64,000 bases of DNA from Leptospira sp. WS58.C1 (lineage in GTDB: Bacteria; Spirochaetota; Leptospiria; Leptospirales; Leptospiraceae), in assembly GCF_040833995.1 (NCBI RefSeq), contig NZ_CP162137.1:2650001-2714000 (forward strand). The letters are read 5' to 3'. Shown here in pieces: positions 1-9,311 of the stretch (its first letter is position 1; each line of letters opens with the position of its first letter). A program made the position numbers and the translations under genes. The notes beneath the pieces were generated by a model, which worked only from the letters and a program-made list of their open reading frames with translations, was not told the DNA's origin and did no database searches.

Positions 1-61
1 GAGCAATGCGAGGAGCCGCCAAAATCATTTGTAAGAGTTCGAACATACTGATATAAATCAT
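1..61 (-). CDS. Partial gene at left edge, N-terminus only
   Basis: A minus-strand reading frame opens with ATG at 61-59 and runs off the window edge; the visible product starts MIYISMFELLQMILAAP. A perfect AGGAGG lies at 75-70 on the minus strand, 8 bases before the ATG, which is the main reason to believe in it. The visible residues are hydrophobic, so a membrane segment is plausible, but no family can be named from 20 residues. It is divergent from the permease at 152. Confidence 0.5.
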   Translation of the reverse strand, partial: MIYISMFELLQMILAAPRIA

Positions 62-151
62 TCGTATTACCTCCTACAATGAGTGAATGAAAGAGGTCTC
101 GAAAATGTCTTGTGAGCGAAAGCAAAAGGACTATCTTGACCAAAACTCAAA

Positions 152-1609
152 ATGAAACTTCGCCGCTCCCTTAATCTTTATGATTCCATTTCTCTCATGT
201 TCAGTTCTATGGTGGGACCGGGGATTTTTATCACTACGGGTTATATACTGACCCAAACCTCCAATCCGAATTGGGCTCTCCTTTGTTGGATCCTGGGAGG
301 TTTCTTGGCCATTGCGGGTGCGATGAGTTATGCGAAATCGGCGAGTATCTTTCCGTATGCGGGAGGAGATTACGTTTATCTAAAAGAAGCATACTCCCCT
401 ATCGTCGCATTCTCAAGCGGTTGGCTTTCGCTTTCGGTAAATTTTTCGGCATCCATTTCTCTTTCTGCAATCGCGTTCTCTAAATCGTTCATTACTTTAT
501 TCGATCCGACCTGGGACATTTATTTTTTAGAGTCCAAGTTTTTGGGGATCACATTTTCTTTGGGTGTGGCCCAAATCCTGGGAATTTCCACGATCTTATT
601 TTTTACCATCGTAAATTTTTTCGGGATAGGATTCGCTTCTCGTATCCAGAATTTTTTCACAACTTTCAAAATTTTAGGACTGGTTGCGTTCGTAGTTTTG
701 GGATTTACTCTCGGAAATTATAATATTCAAAATTTTGAATCCTTCTCCCTGATCCCTTCCGATTTGCAAGGATGGAATCTTTTGCTGGCGGGAGCGATCC
801 CCGTCACTTTTTCCTACTTGGGTTGGAATATGATCACTTATGTCGCGGAAGAAGTGAAAGACCCTGAAAAGAATATCTATAAGTCCGTCATCGTTTCCTG
901 CACCTTGGTCACTCTTCTTTATGTTTTGATCAATTTTCTATATTTGAGCTCGGCTCCTTTTCAACTTTTAGCGGGAGATGAGAAGATCGGCGTTACTGCT
1001 TCCGGATTTTTATTCGGAAAAGGCGTGAATATTCTGATTACTGCGTTTATCTGCTGGGTATTTTTAGGCGGTATTTCCGCTTATATCATCGGCGGTTCAA
1101 GGATCTACTTTGCTATGGCGAGAGATGGATTCTTTTTTCCTAGTATGGCAAAGTTACACTCCAAATATCATAGCCCATATAAATCTTTGGTCTTTCAGTT
1201 TTTGTATGCCTGCCTTTTTTGTTTCGTGAAAGAGATCGAATCCCTTTTATATCTGATCACCTGCTCTACCTTATTACTTGCAACGATCACTGCTTATACT
1301 CCCGTCATTTTCGAAAAAAGACATTTGAAAAACGAGTTCAAGATCCCCGGTTATCCGTATTCCACTTATTTATACATACTTTCTAATATTTTGATCATAG
1401 GAACCTTGCTTTATAACAAAAGTGCGGAAGCTCTTTGGGGTTTTGCATTCACTCTATTCTCCGTTCCATTATATTATTATTTTAAACTTTCTAAAAAATC
1501 CGAACCGATCCTGATCGACACCGTTTCCGATCCTGGATTGGAAGCCGGCGGTTTAAGTTTACTTCCGGAAAACGAACCTGTTCCGGTAGGCAGCGGAGAT
1601 CCCGCTTAA
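152..1609 (+). CDS. APC-family amino acid permease
   Basis: A 485-residue polytopic inner-membrane protein that should import or exchange amino acids or related amines. The first helix carries the APC-superfamily pattern [14 protein letters not shown] (about residues 18-31), the broken TM1 that binds substrate. About 12 hydrophobic helices follow, and [20 protein letters not shown] (about 224-243) is the usual conserved stretch after TM6. The C-terminal tail of about 35 residues is polar and acidic. Length is normal for the family. The start has only a weak upstream AAAAGGA about 21 bases away. A small membrane protein gene follows after 11 bases, so the two are probably co-transcribed. The substrate cannot be read from sequence. 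Confidence 0.87.
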   Translation: MKLRRSLNLYDSISLMFSSMVGPGIFITTGYILTQTSNPNWALLCWILGGFLAIAGAMSYAKSASIFPYAGGDYVYLKEAYSPIVAFSSGWLSLSVNFSASISLSAIAFSKSFITLFDPTWDIYFLESKFLGITFSLGVAQILGISTILFFTIVNFFGIGFASRIQNFFTTFKILGLVAFVVLGFTLGNYNIQNFESFSLIPSDLQGWNLLLAGAIPVTFSYLGWNMITYVAEEVKDPEKNIYKSVIVSCTLVTLLYVLINFLYLSSAPFQLLAGDEKIGVTASGFLFGKGVNILITAFICWVFLGGISAYIIGGSRIYFAMARDGFFFPSMAKLHSKYHSPYKSLVFQFLYACLFCFVKEIESLLYLITCSTLLLATITAYTPVIFEKRHLKNEFKIPGYPYSTYLYILSNILIIGTLLYNKSAEALWGFAFTLFSVPLYYYFKLSKKSEPILIDTVSDPGLEAGGLSLLPENEPVPVGSGDPA

Positions 1610-1620
1610 GTTTTTTCGTC

Positions 1621-2028
1621 TTGGAACTTTCTCCCAAAAACAAACTACGACTTCATAGATATCTGGGGATCGTTTCCTTAAGTTTTCTTTTTTCTCGCCC
1701 GTTTATCATTCTATTCCAATTTCCTGATATTCAAAATTTTGAATTCATCTCAGCGTATATCGGAAGAACGGGAGCCATCTTCGGAGTTTTGGCATTTATC
1801 ACCGGAGGAGGATTGGGCAAATATTTAGACGAGAAGAAAGCAAGAGTTGCGGAAATCCATACAATTCTAATGCTCGCAGGCTTAACTATGCAAGTTCCCG
1901 TTCTTGCAGAGGTGAAAATTCTCCTCATTCCGAATCTGATATCTTACCTTGGCTGCGGGATCTTGGTCTGGGGTTGGATCCTGGGCAGAAGAGTATTTAC
2001 AAACAAAAAAAGAATTCTTCCTTTTTGA
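1621..2028 (+). CDS. Small membrane protein of unknown function
   Basis: A 135-residue product with about four hydrophobic stretches (near residues 13-33, 48-63, 78-95 and 103-123), so probably an inner-membrane protein. No family is recognised. The start is TTG at 1621, the only early start in frame; there is no clear Shine-Dalgarno sequence, so translation may depend on the permease that ends 11 bases upstream. Its stop codon (2026-2028) is formed by the first bases of the 98-bp tandem repeat block, so the repeat array abuts, and may have altered, the 3' end of this gene. Confidence 0.6.
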   Translation: MELSPKNKLRLHRYLGIVSLSFLFSRPFIILFQFPDIQNFEFISAYIGRTGAIFGVLAFITGGGLGKYLDEKKARVAEIHTILMLAGLTMQVPVLAEVKILLIPNLISYLGCGILVWGWILGRRVFTNKKRILPF

Positions 2029-2541
2029 GCGACCCATAGGGAGCGAAAAAACCCGAAGGGGTGACTGAGTGAAACGAAGTCAAATTTCAAATCAAACAAA
2101 CTGCATTAAAATCATCAGAGACTTTGAGCGACCCATAGGGAGCGAAAAACCCGAAGGGGTGACTGAGTGAAACGAAGTCAAATTTCAAATCAAACAAACT
2201 GCATTAAAATCATCAGAGACTTTGAGCGACCCATAGGGAGCGAAAAAACCCGAAGGGTGACTGAGTGAAACGAAGTCAAATTTCAAATCAAACAAACTGC
2301 ATTAAGGTCATCAGAGACTTTGAGCGACCCATAGGGAGCGAAAAAACCCGAGGCGACCCTATTGGTGTCAATTGAATAGTATGGTAATTGCTATCCGGTT
2401 GGATAGCAACGACTCACAGTCGTAAGCTCGCTCCTATTGTCGCTGCGCTTGGGTGACTGAGTGAAACGAAGTCAAATTTCAAATCAAACAAACTGCATTA
2501 AAATCATCAGAGACTTTGAGCGACCCATAGGGAGCGAAAAA
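2026..2541. repeat. 98-bp tandem repeat array, about five units
   Basis: Near-identical units begin with TGAGCGACCCATAGGGAGCG at 2026, 2125, 2223, 2321 and 2517 (the last is only the head of a unit). Spacings are 99, 98, 98 and 196 bases. Each unit holds small inverted motifs: CCC-ATA-GGG, ACCC-GAAG-GGGT, and TGACT...AGTCA. Differences are single-base changes in an A-run or G-run, plus AAAATC versus AAGGTC in one unit. The fourth unit carries a foreign middle (2352-2450). The array fills the gap between two convergent genes and has no credible coding sequence. Confidence 0.93.
2352..2450. repeat. Divergent palindromic insert within repeat unit 4
   Basis: Unit 4 departs from consensus after AACCCGA and rejoins at GGGTGACTGAG. 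The 99-base segment contains a perfect 9-bp inverted repeat with a 4-base loop (TTGCTATCC...GGATAGCAA, 2388-2409), immediately followed by CGACT-CAC-AGTCG (2410-2422). Near its right end, read on the minus strand, is GCGACAATAGGAGCGA, an inverted relative of the unit head GCGACCCATAGGGAGCGA. It is probably a second dispersed palindromic element that inserted into or recombined with the array. Confidence 0.7.
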
Positions 2542-2557
2542 ACTTTTTGGAGCAGAC

Positions 2558-3832
2558 TTAAGAATTCGATAGTATATTCTTCCGGAAAGAATATGCGAAT
2601 TGCGAAATATCCGCTTCGTTCCAACGATTTTTGTCGTAGTTGATATTGATTGCCATTCTATTCTCGTAGGTTGTCACAGTAGTAAAGACCGTTTGAGTCA
2701 AAGCGGGATGGACCGTAAAAGAAAGTTCTTTTACTTTTATTTCCTCTGAACTTAGAACAGGGATAATCCCTACGTTACTCAATAGACTCGACTGAGGATT
2801 TCGGCTCATCAGCAGTTGGAAAAGTTTTAATCCGTCTTCTTTTTCCAAAAATTGTTCGGAAGGAGGAAGAAGTTCATAAAATGCTCTACCTTCCCTTCTT
2901 CCGATTCGAGCTCTCACGTCGTTCATGATCGTTTTCGCTTTTATATCGAAGGGATCCCTGATATTCACCGGTGTAGTGAATAAAGAAATATACAATCCTA
3001 ATGCGGAATCAGGCACCGGATGGCTCAAATGAGGCCTCAGATCCGCAGGAGTAGAAAGATATAATACTCCTTCTTGCCCTCTATCAAAAAAATCAGCGAG
3101 CGCCGTTACTTGAGAAGCGCCCAGTATCCCATGAAAGGAGATTTTTTTTTGTTTGGAAGTTTTTAAGAGTGACTCGACGTCTTCTTCTTCCAAATAGAAG
3201 CTGATGATCTCAGGATCTTGTTCTTCTTTCTTTCGAGAGAATTGAGGAATAGAAAGCGGCTTTTCCGGCTTTGGTCCGCCTTTATACAACTCTTCTGCCG
3301 GATACAATTCCATGAGGGAAGAATATTCTGCTTCTTGGATATCTTCCGCCTCTCCTGTGCTTGCTCGAAGGACATCTAAAAGAAATCTGCAACCTGATCT
3401 TCCATCTCCAATACTATGGTGGAAGATGAGTCCGATCGCAAATTTAGAATTTCCGGAAGTATAAAATATGGTTCTGATTAAGGGAGAATCTCCCAACTCG
3501 AAAAGCCGGATGGTTTCCTTGGCTAATTTGGATTTCCATTCGGTAGTATAGAGATCTTTTTGAATGGGGATTTTTTTGTCCGAGGTGGCAAAGTATAAAT
3601 GAGAATCTTGTCCGACTTGTTTTAAGATCTGAACCTTAGCTAACGCATGTTTGTTTTGGATAAGGTCCAGCGCTTTACGCAAACTTTCTTCCGAAAAATT
3701 ACCTTCTCCTTCCGCCATTACACAAAAATTCATAGAGGAAGCGCGATCATATAACCAGAAATTCGCTTCCGCTTGGTCTAAAGATCGAATGAATTGCCCT
3801 TGGGGTCTTTGGGACTCTTTTAAATTTTGCAT
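2558..3832 (-). CDS. Condensation-domain / PapA-like acyltransferase
   Basis: A 424-residue soluble protein of the chloramphenicol-acetyltransferase/condensation fold. The catalytic motif HHxxxDG is present as HHSIGDG at about residues 137-143, and the N-terminal region (LDQAEANFWLYDRAS) resembles wax-ester/mycocerosyl-transferase-type enzymes. Such enzymes join an acyl thioester to an alcohol or amine; the substrate here is unknown. It lies 21 bases downstream of the desaturase gene on the same strand, suggesting one lipid-modifying operon. There is no carrier-protein or adenylation domain next door, so a free-standing acyltransferase is likelier than a peptide synthetase part. The 3' end abuts the tandem repeat array. 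Confidence 0.72.
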   Translation of the reverse strand: MQNLKESQRPQGQFIRSLDQAEANFWLYDRASSMNFCVMAEGEGNFSEESLRKALDLIQNKHALAKVQILKQVGQDSHLYFATSDKKIPIQKDLYTTEWKSKLAKETIRLFELGDSPLIRTIFYTSGNSKFAIGLIFHHSIGDGRSGCRFLLDVLRASTGEAEDIQEAEYSSLMELYPAEELYKGGPKPEKPLSIPQFSRKKEEQDPEIISFYLEEEDVESLLKTSKQKKISFHGILGASQVTALADFFDRGQEGVLYLSTPADLRPHLSHPVPDSALGLYISLFTTPVNIRDPFDIKAKTIMNDVRARIGRREGRAFYELLPPSEQFLEKEDGLKLFQLLMSRNPQSSLLSNVGIIPVLSSEEIKVKELSFTVHPALTQTVFTTVTTYENRMAININYDKNRWNEADISQFAYSFRKNILSNS

Positions 3833-3853
3833 GCCATTTCCGACTTTAAAATA

Positions 3854-4927
3854 TTAGGCCGGAATCGCAATACCATCCATTTCTTCTTTGTGGTAACGAT
3901 TCGCCCTTGTCATACTTTCAAAGTCGTTAAAACGAATTCCATATTTTTTTAAGAAGGGTTTTACTTTAGGTGCGACTGCTTGTCGTAGATAAAAGGGTTG
4001 TGTTACCACGAAATGATGGATCCCATGAGTGGCTCCGAAATTAAAACAGAACAAATGTAAGGGTAATATCCACCAGGAATCCAATACTTGGGTCTGCTGG
4101 TATAAACTTTTCACATCCCCGAAATAATGCATATTAGAAGAAACGATCTGAATTGCAGTTTGCCTGAGCCAACAAGGGATCAAATATACTACCGCTGCAG
4201 TATTTAATAAATTATGAATATATGCTGTAGTTCCGGTCTCTTGTATCGGACTTCCGAAAGCCCAGTTGATCAAAGAGATAAGTCCCCAGATCAAGAATGA
4301 GTACCAAAGCAGAAGGTATACTAAACGATAAGGTCCCTTGATCGGCTTAGCCTTTATTTTTTTAAAATAACGGATCGCGTCCTTTCTGATCTTAGGTCCC
4401 TGTAATACCACCGCCATGATCGGATCTATCATCACGAGTATACGTCTGATCCCCCAAGGCATTCCGTTACTGATAAATCTTTCTTCTATATCCTCTATGT
4501 TCCCGGAAAGTTTATGGTGAAGAAGATGGATCTCTTTTCTGAACCAAGGATTAACCGTATTCGCACGAAATAACCAGACCATCCAAAATAGAAAATTCTG
4601 CATTTTAGGATTTTCTTTAAAATAAATACTATGGATCAAGTCATGCTCCATCTCATGCAGAAAAGAAGCCAAGATCCCATTCCCTATAATACAAGCCCAG
4701 AATGGAATGATATCCATTACATAGAGACTTCCGAGTACGATCATTCCCGAAGCGGAACCCACAGTGATCCCGAATCCGATCGCGTTTTGGTATTTTAAAA
4801 AAGAAAAACGTTTTCTGAGTTTAGAATCCGAATAGCGGATCCATTTGATGATACGTTTTGTTTTTTCTTTATCGGTAAATCGATCCGAAACATTTTTTCG
4901 CTCAAGTGCCAAGGAATTCATATCCAC
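3854..4927 (-). CDS. Fatty acid desaturase family protein
   Basis: A 357-residue membrane di-iron enzyme of the fatty acid desaturase/hydroxylase superfamily. Three histidine clusters that would hold the di-iron centre are visible: HEMEHD (about 91-96), HLLHH (about 134-138) and HGIHH near residue 303. Several hydrophobic helices lie between them, as expected. It should introduce a double bond or hydroxyl into a lipid acyl chain using O2; position and substrate are not readable. It is first in a two-gene unit with the condensation-type acyltransferase, and an AraC-type regulator gene lies 105 bases upstream on the same strand, a likely regulator by position (inference). Confidence 0.8.
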   Translation of the reverse strand: MDMNSLALERKNVSDRFTDKEKTKRIIKWIRYSDSKLRKRFSFLKYQNAIGFGITVGSASGMIVLGSLYVMDIIPFWACIIGNGILASFLHEMEHDLIHSIYFKENPKMQNFLFWMVWLFRANTVNPWFRKEIHLLHHKLSGNIEDIEERFISNGMPWGIRRILVMIDPIMAVVLQGPKIRKDAIRYFKKIKAKPIKGPYRLVYLLLWYSFLIWGLISLINWAFGSPIQETGTTAYIHNLLNTAAVVYLIPCWLRQTAIQIVSSNMHYFGDVKSLYQQTQVLDSWWILPLHLFCFNFGATHGIHHFVVTQPFYLRQAVAPKVKPFLKKYGIRFNDFESMTRANRYHKEEMDGIAIPA

Positions 4928-5032
4928 TCCAATGTAACTGATGGAAAGGAGTATAGCCTATATCTCAGATCCGTCGTTCCATTCTATAAACCGAAACTGC
5001 AAAAACGGTTTCAATTGATAGGATGGGACCGA

Positions 5033-6172
5033 TTACCCGGAATTTTTCTCCCTAAATTCGGATGGAGGAACTCCAACTTCCTTCTGAAAGGCCCTATGAA
5101 AGGAGGTTTTACTCCGAAATCCTACCTCATAGGCTATATCCAGGATAGAAGTATCCTTACTTTTGGTGAGTAGCTCGCAAGCTTCCCGTATCCTATACTC
5201 GTTCACGAATGCGGAGAAATTTTTACCCATTTCTTGGTTGATCAGTTCCGAAAGCTGGTGAGAAGAAAGTCCTATCTCATCCGCCAAACTTGCCAAACTC
5301 AGTTCATCGTCTTTGTATAGTTTTTCGACTTCCATCGCTTTAAGTAAATTTTCCCTAAGAGTGGCGATATCCATTCCTTGCAGCAAGGAGCGGGAATATT
5401 TTTGGAAGGTGACTCTTGCAACTTCTTGTAGGTTTTGGAAATAAGCAGGGTACCTTCTTCCGATCAAATAAGAGACACAAAGACTCAATCCCATCATAGA
5501 AGCGCTGACCAAAAGAAAGAGAGGGTTCTTATCCAATAGAAAAAATGCACCTACGGAATGGTTGGCGATCGTCGCAAGAATGATATAGAGCAAAACTCTC
5601 GCAGTCCATTCTTCTTTCAAAACATTCGGTTTAAATAATATTCGGCTTCCTCTCAATAAACCCGCAATATAAGCCGCTAGTATGAGCAAAGGGATCAGAA
5701 AGACTAGATCTAATATACTTCTTGTTTCCGAGAAAGTTCGGATCCCTACCTTGAGTGACTCAGGGACAAAGATAGACCCGAAAAAATACAAAATCCAAAT
5801 AATCCCGGGCAGAATAGAGTGTTTGGGACTTAAGCCCAATGCGGATTTTTCGAATTCGGAGTTTTGAATGATCTTATGGATCCCGTAAAGAATAGGACCG
5901 ATGGAACCCAATACCGGAATGTGAAGAAGAACGATCCTAGGAAATGAAGAAGATAAGCCGAACACATAAAATAGACAAGTGCCTTGTAATAATCCCAGAC
6001 TTACGAACAAAAGAGAAAGTAAACGATTGAGAGCCGTTTTTCTTTCTAAAATATTCTGCCCTATACATAGGAGGCCCCCCAGATAAGTTCCAAAAATCGC
6101 AAATGAAACTAAAATCCAAATTACCGTCGCCTGAGAGGTATGTTCCGGAAAGTAGGTCGGAATATTAGTCAT
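5033..6172 (-). CDS. Membrane-anchored AraC-family transcriptional regulator
   Basis: A 379-residue protein with about seven hydrophobic segments over the first 230 residues, then a C-terminal AraC-type DNA-binding domain (about 275-375). The latter has both helix-turn-helix units: LASLADEIGLSSHQLSELIN and the signature ILDIAYEVGFRSKTSFHRAF followed by GVPPSEFR. Membrane-embedded AraC regulators of this layout are common in Leptospira; the N-terminal part presumably senses a lipophilic or membrane signal (inference). The gene is followed by the desaturase-acyltransferase pair. Two short palindromes sit directly upstream of its start, candidate autoregulatory sites. Confidence 0.85.
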   Translation of the reverse strand: MTNIPTYFPEHTSQATVIWILVSFAIFGTYLGGLLCIGQNILERKTALNRLLSLLFVSLGLLQGTCLFYVFGLSSSFPRIVLLHIPVLGSIGPILYGIHKIIQNSEFEKSALGLSPKHSILPGIIWILYFFGSIFVPESLKVGIRTFSETRSILDLVFLIPLLILAAYIAGLLRGSRILFKPNVLKEEWTARVLLYIILATIANHSVGAFFLLDKNPLFLLVSASMMGLSLCVSYLIGRRYPAYFQNLQEVARVTFQKYSRSLLQGMDIATLRENLLKAMEVEKLYKDDELSLASLADEIGLSSHQLSELINQEMGKNFSAFVNEYRIREACELLTKSKDTSILDIAYEVGFRSKTSFHRAFQKEVGVPPSEFREKNSG

Positions 6173-6197
6173 CGAAAGCTTTATCCTCTATCCTTCC

Positions 6198-6228
6198 AGG
6201 TTGTCAACCTTCTGTAGGACCTCCTACA
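6198..6228. promoter_or_regulatory. Twin short palindromes upstream of AraC-type gene
   Basis: AGGTTGTCAACCT (6198-6210, 6-bp arms around one base) is followed after two bases by TGTAGGACCTCCTACA (6213-6228, 6-bp arms, 4-base loop). They lie 26-56 bases upstream of the start codon at 6172 on the minus strand. Either could be an operator. The second contains AGGAGG-like sequence on the minus strand but is too far from the start to act as its ribosome binding site. Confidence 0.4.
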
Positions 6229-6413
6229 AAGAGAATTATTAGGTTTCCGAACATCGGTTCTACAAATGTATCCATTTAAGCCAAATGTTTGTTTGCCGGA
6301 ACCAATCCGGCTTTCCTTCCATTTTTATCATTCGGTTTCCTATCAAATCTAAAAATCTAAAGGTACAAAATGAAAATCTGAAAGTATATGGTCCACTCAT
6401 TGTGGGGGATTTT

Positions 6414-6644
6414 ATGAATTCGTATACTTATATCCAAGTCGAAAAGAAAGGTAGCGTGTTTTGTATAACACTCAATCGCCCCGAAGCAAAAAACGCCATC
6501 GAAGTAGGGAATTTGGAAGCGATAGACGATCTTGTTCTTTTGATGACCGATTGTTTAAGATCGGAAGACGGTCAAGAAGGGATCCGTTCCTTATTGGAAA
6601 AAGAACCTCTGTTTTTAAAGGAAAATAGTATTTTAATTTTTTAG
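6414..6644 (+). pseudogene. Enoyl-CoA hydratase remnant with internal deletion
   Basis: The first about 28 residues (YTYIQVEKKGSVFCITLNRP, then EAKNAI) match the N-terminal strands of enoyl-CoA hydratase/isomerase proteins. The end (DCLRSEDGQEGIRSLLEKEP) matches the C-terminal helix pattern SED-x-x-EG-x-x-x-x-LEK of the same family. The roughly 170 residues expected between, including the oxyanion hole and catalytic glutamates, are absent, so an in-frame internal deletion has removed the active site. The ATG at 6414 is preceded by TGTGGGGGA at a good distance; the longer upstream frame from 6285 is not family-like. It precedes an acyl-CoA dehydrogenase, so it was probably a beta-oxidation partner. 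Confidence 0.72.
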
Positions 6645-6769
6645 AATATATATTTTTTACGAAAATCCGCTTTTGGTTCGGTTCTTTAACGAACAATATT
6701 CGGACAAACGGAATTCTACTTGCCTTCACACATGTTTCTTCGAGTTTAGCAGGATCCGAGGAAGCAAAA

Positions 6770-7942
6770 ATGGATTTTAGCCTAAGCCAAGATGAACAAG
6801 AGTTCACACAATCTTTTCGTAATTTTTGCAAAAAGGAGATCCTTCCTTTTGCAGAAGAAGCGGATAAGACTAAGGAACTTCCTAGGTCCCATTACCTTAG
6901 ATTAGGAGAAGCAGGATATCTAGGTCTTTTACACGAGGAAGAGTTCGGTGGACAAGGTGCGGGAATTTTTTTAAGCACTCTTGCCATGGAGATCGTCTCC
7001 GAATATTGTGGTTCAACATTTTTCAGCGCAGGAGCCTCTGCAGGCTTATTCGGACTTCCTATTAAACATTTCGGGACTCTTGAACAGAAGAAAAAATATC
7101 TGCCTGATATTATCTCCGGTAAGACTATCGGTTCCTTGGGAGTCACCGAACCGGACGGAGGTTCAGACGTTTCAGGTCTTTCTTCTCTCGCAAAAAAATC
7201 GGGAAAAGATCGCTACCTTCTCTCCGGTCAAAAAACCTATATCACAAACGCTCCCAATGCGAATTATTGTTTGGTCCTTACAAGGACACAAGACGAAAGC
7301 GGTAAAGAAAAAGGACTCACTCATTTTATCGTAGATCTAAATTCCAAAGGTATCTCTCGCTCGGCACCAATGGACAAAATGGGACTGAAGGCTTCTCCAA
7401 CCGGAGCATTATTCTTCGAGGATGTGGAAGTCCCGGAGGAGAATATTTTAGGTAAATTAGGAAAAGGTTTTAGACAAACGATGCAAACCTTCAACGCGGA
7501 GAGACTTTCTTTAGCCGCCTATTCCTTAGGAGTTATGAAAGCTTGTTTAGACGAATCCAAATCCTTTTCCGCAACCCGTAAAAGTTTCGGCAAATCCATA
7601 TACCAACACCAAGGTGTCGCATTCATGCTCGCTGAAATTTATTCCAAATACGAAGCGGCAAAATGGTTTACTTACAATACTGCCTGGGAAATGGAAAAAA
7701 TCGAATCGGAAGGAAAGCCGAGTATGAGCCTTTCAGGAAAATGTGCTGCATGCAAATTATTCGCCACAACAGCGGCAAGAGAAGTCACAAATCTTGCGGT
7801 CCAGATCCATGGAGGCGCAGGTTATATGGATGAGTATAAAGTCTCTCGCCTATACAGGGACACCAGACTAGGTGAGATAGGTGGAGGAACAAGCGAGATC
7901 CAGAAACTGATCATTTCCGGAAGTATCATGAAAGATTCTTAA
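6770..7942 (+). CDS. Acyl-CoA dehydrogenase
   Basis: A 390-residue FAD enzyme that oxidises an acyl-CoA to the trans-2-enoyl-CoA, passing electrons to ETF. Seen in order: the N-terminal helical domain, the FAD/substrate segment [15 protein letters not shown] (about 122-136), the beta domain, and the C-terminal helical domain with [11 protein letters not shown] and [16 protein letters not shown]. The glutamate that short- and medium-chain enzymes carry near that last motif (YEGT) is glycine here. Glu244 in NAERLSLAA takes the helix-G position used by isovaleryl- and long-chain-type enzymes, so it is the likely base. The gene follows the deleted hydratase remnant. Its last four bases overlap the convergent GH18 gene. 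Confidence 0.9.
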   Translation: MDFSLSQDEQEFTQSFRNFCKKEILPFAEEADKTKELPRSHYLRLGEAGYLGLLHEEEFGGQGAGIFLSTLAMEIVSEYCGSTFFSAGASAGLFGLPIKHFGTLEQKKKYLPDIISGKTIGSLGVTEPDGGSDVSGLSSLAKKSGKDRYLLSGQKTYITNAPNANYCLVLTRTQDESGKEKGLTHFIVDLNSKGISRSAPMDKMGLKASPTGALFFEDVEVPEENILGKLGKGFRQTMQTFNAERLSLAAYSLGVMKACLDESKSFSATRKSFGKSIYQHQGVAFMLAEIYSKYEAAKWFTYNTAWEMEKIESEGKPSMSLSGKCAACKLFATTAAREVTNLAVQIHGGAGYMDEYKVSRLYRDTRLGEIGGGTSEIQKLIISGSIMKDS

Positions 7943-9201
7943 AGTGTTTCCGAAAGTTCGGGTCCTAATTTTTCTTCCAGATATTTATGGATCTCGGGAT
8001 CGTTATCTTCTATTAATTGCCAAAAAGAAAATCCTCTGATCTTGTATTTATCCAATATTTTCATCTTCTTCTCGAAAGCGTTTCGATCCATATAGAATGC
8101 GACCCGATCACAACCGCCCATTCTGTACCAGAGAGAAGGATCTGAATATACGTGGCCTTGGTGTCTATACAGATAAGGTCTGAGATAGATCCAATCCCCC
8201 GCTTTAGGTTGTGTTTTAAAAACTTCTAATACGTCTGTGGGTTCCTCTTTTCGGGGAGCCATTTTTTCCCGGATCCACTTTGCCCTAGAATAATAGACCG
8301 ATTTTGTTTCCGCTTCACAATGTAATGCCCAATCGTATCCGTAGGTCGGGATCGCCATGTATAACTTTTCATTCGGGATACGAGCAACCGCATATTCTAA
8401 AATTTTGTCGATCCACCAATCCGGAGCCTGGGGCCCAGGTCCGGGAAAACCTTGTTTGCGGGGATGTAATTCGTAGGCCATAATTTTGACCTTATCCGCA
8501 ACCTTTCCTAAAAACTCATAATCATGGGTCAATTGACCTCTATAAGCCTCGTAAAAATCCACTTGGATCGGAGATTTCAAACCTTTACAAGGATAGACGG
8601 AAGGTTTTTCAGCAACAGTTTTCGGATGTATCGCTACGGATAGGATTTTACCTTTTTTATGCAATTCATCCCGAAGAAGTATTAGAAATTCCTGAAATAC
8701 TTCCTTCTTCTCGCAAGTCATCCCTTCATAATCTATATCAATGCCATCGTACCCGTATGAATCTATCTCTTTTAGAATATTCTGTATATGAAGATCTCTG
8801 ACCTTTGTATTACCGTTTAGACCGATCGCATCCGAAACTTTTTCGAAATCATTTTCCCAACGAAAGATAGTGGGAATGATCAGTGTCCTCGGAGACATGA
8901 GCCTTAACCAACGGATCCTTTCGTCTATTTCGTCCTTCTTCCAGACCGAAAGTATACGACCCGTATTACTGCGACCACCTTCCAGGTTGTATAAAAACGG
9001 ATGGATCTCGTCGTAAAGATGGATATACTTCATCATTGCGTAAAAGTCCTGGGACCATGTAGAAGCATACAATCTTTCGGTCGGCGGACTCGTTCGTGTA
9101 TTTGGATCGTTCTTTTTATCGTTTCCGGAAAAAAAACAATAAGTAAGAACCGAAGAGATCAATGCGAGAAATAAAGGATATACGATCTTATTAGGAAACA
9201 T
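7939..9201 (-). CDS. GH18-family (YaaH/chitinase-like) exported protein
   Basis: A 420-residue protein with a hydrophobic N-terminus (residues 6-25, ending near YCFFSG, perhaps a lipoprotein signal with Cys22). It is followed by a TIM-barrel-like glycoside hydrolase 18 domain. The hallmark DGxDxDxE motif is intact as DGIDIDYE, with the acid/base Glu159. The C-terminal part has [13 protein letters not shown] and IRGFSFWQL, the end strands of such barrels. Likely a cell-envelope sugar hydrolase or binding protein; related proteins act on chitin or peptidoglycan-type GlcNAc polymers. It is convergent with the acyl-CoA dehydrogenase with a 4-base overlap. Confidence 0.82.
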   Translation of the reverse strand: MFPNKIVYPLFLALISSVLTYCFFSGNDKKNDPNTRTSPPTERLYASTWSQDFYAMMKYIHLYDEIHPFLYNLEGGRSNTGRILSVWKKDEIDERIRWLRLMSPRTLIIPTIFRWENDFEKVSDAIGLNGNTKVRDLHIQNILKEIDSYGYDGIDIDYEGMTCEKKEVFQEFLILLRDELHKKGKILSVAIHPKTVAEKPSVYPCKGLKSPIQVDFYEAYRGQLTHDYEFLGKVADKVKIMAYELHPRKQGFPGPGPQAPDWWIDKILEYAVARIPNEKLYMAIPTYGYDWALHCEAETKSVYYSRAKWIREKMAPRKEEPTDVLEVFKTQPKAGDWIYLRPYLYRHQGHVYSDPSLWYRMGGCDRVAFYMDRNAFEKKMKILDKYKIRGFSFWQLIEDNDPEIHKYLEEKLGPELSETL

Positions 9202-9311
9202 TTCGGAAGGATTCTTTAAGACAAGATCCCGAATCCTCCGAAATGAGATAGAAGATTTCTTTCCAAAAGGTAAGGAATTTGATCGGCTTTTGTCTCCAAT
9301 GTCCTTTTAAT

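Noticed and set aside
2026..2541. CRISPR array
   Set aside because: The 98-base units follow each other head to tail with no unique spacers, and there are no cas genes.
2461..2643. 60-codon plus-strand open frame across the end of the repeat array
   Set aside because: It is made from the repeat unit plus the antisense of the acyltransferase gene; its composition is not protein-like.
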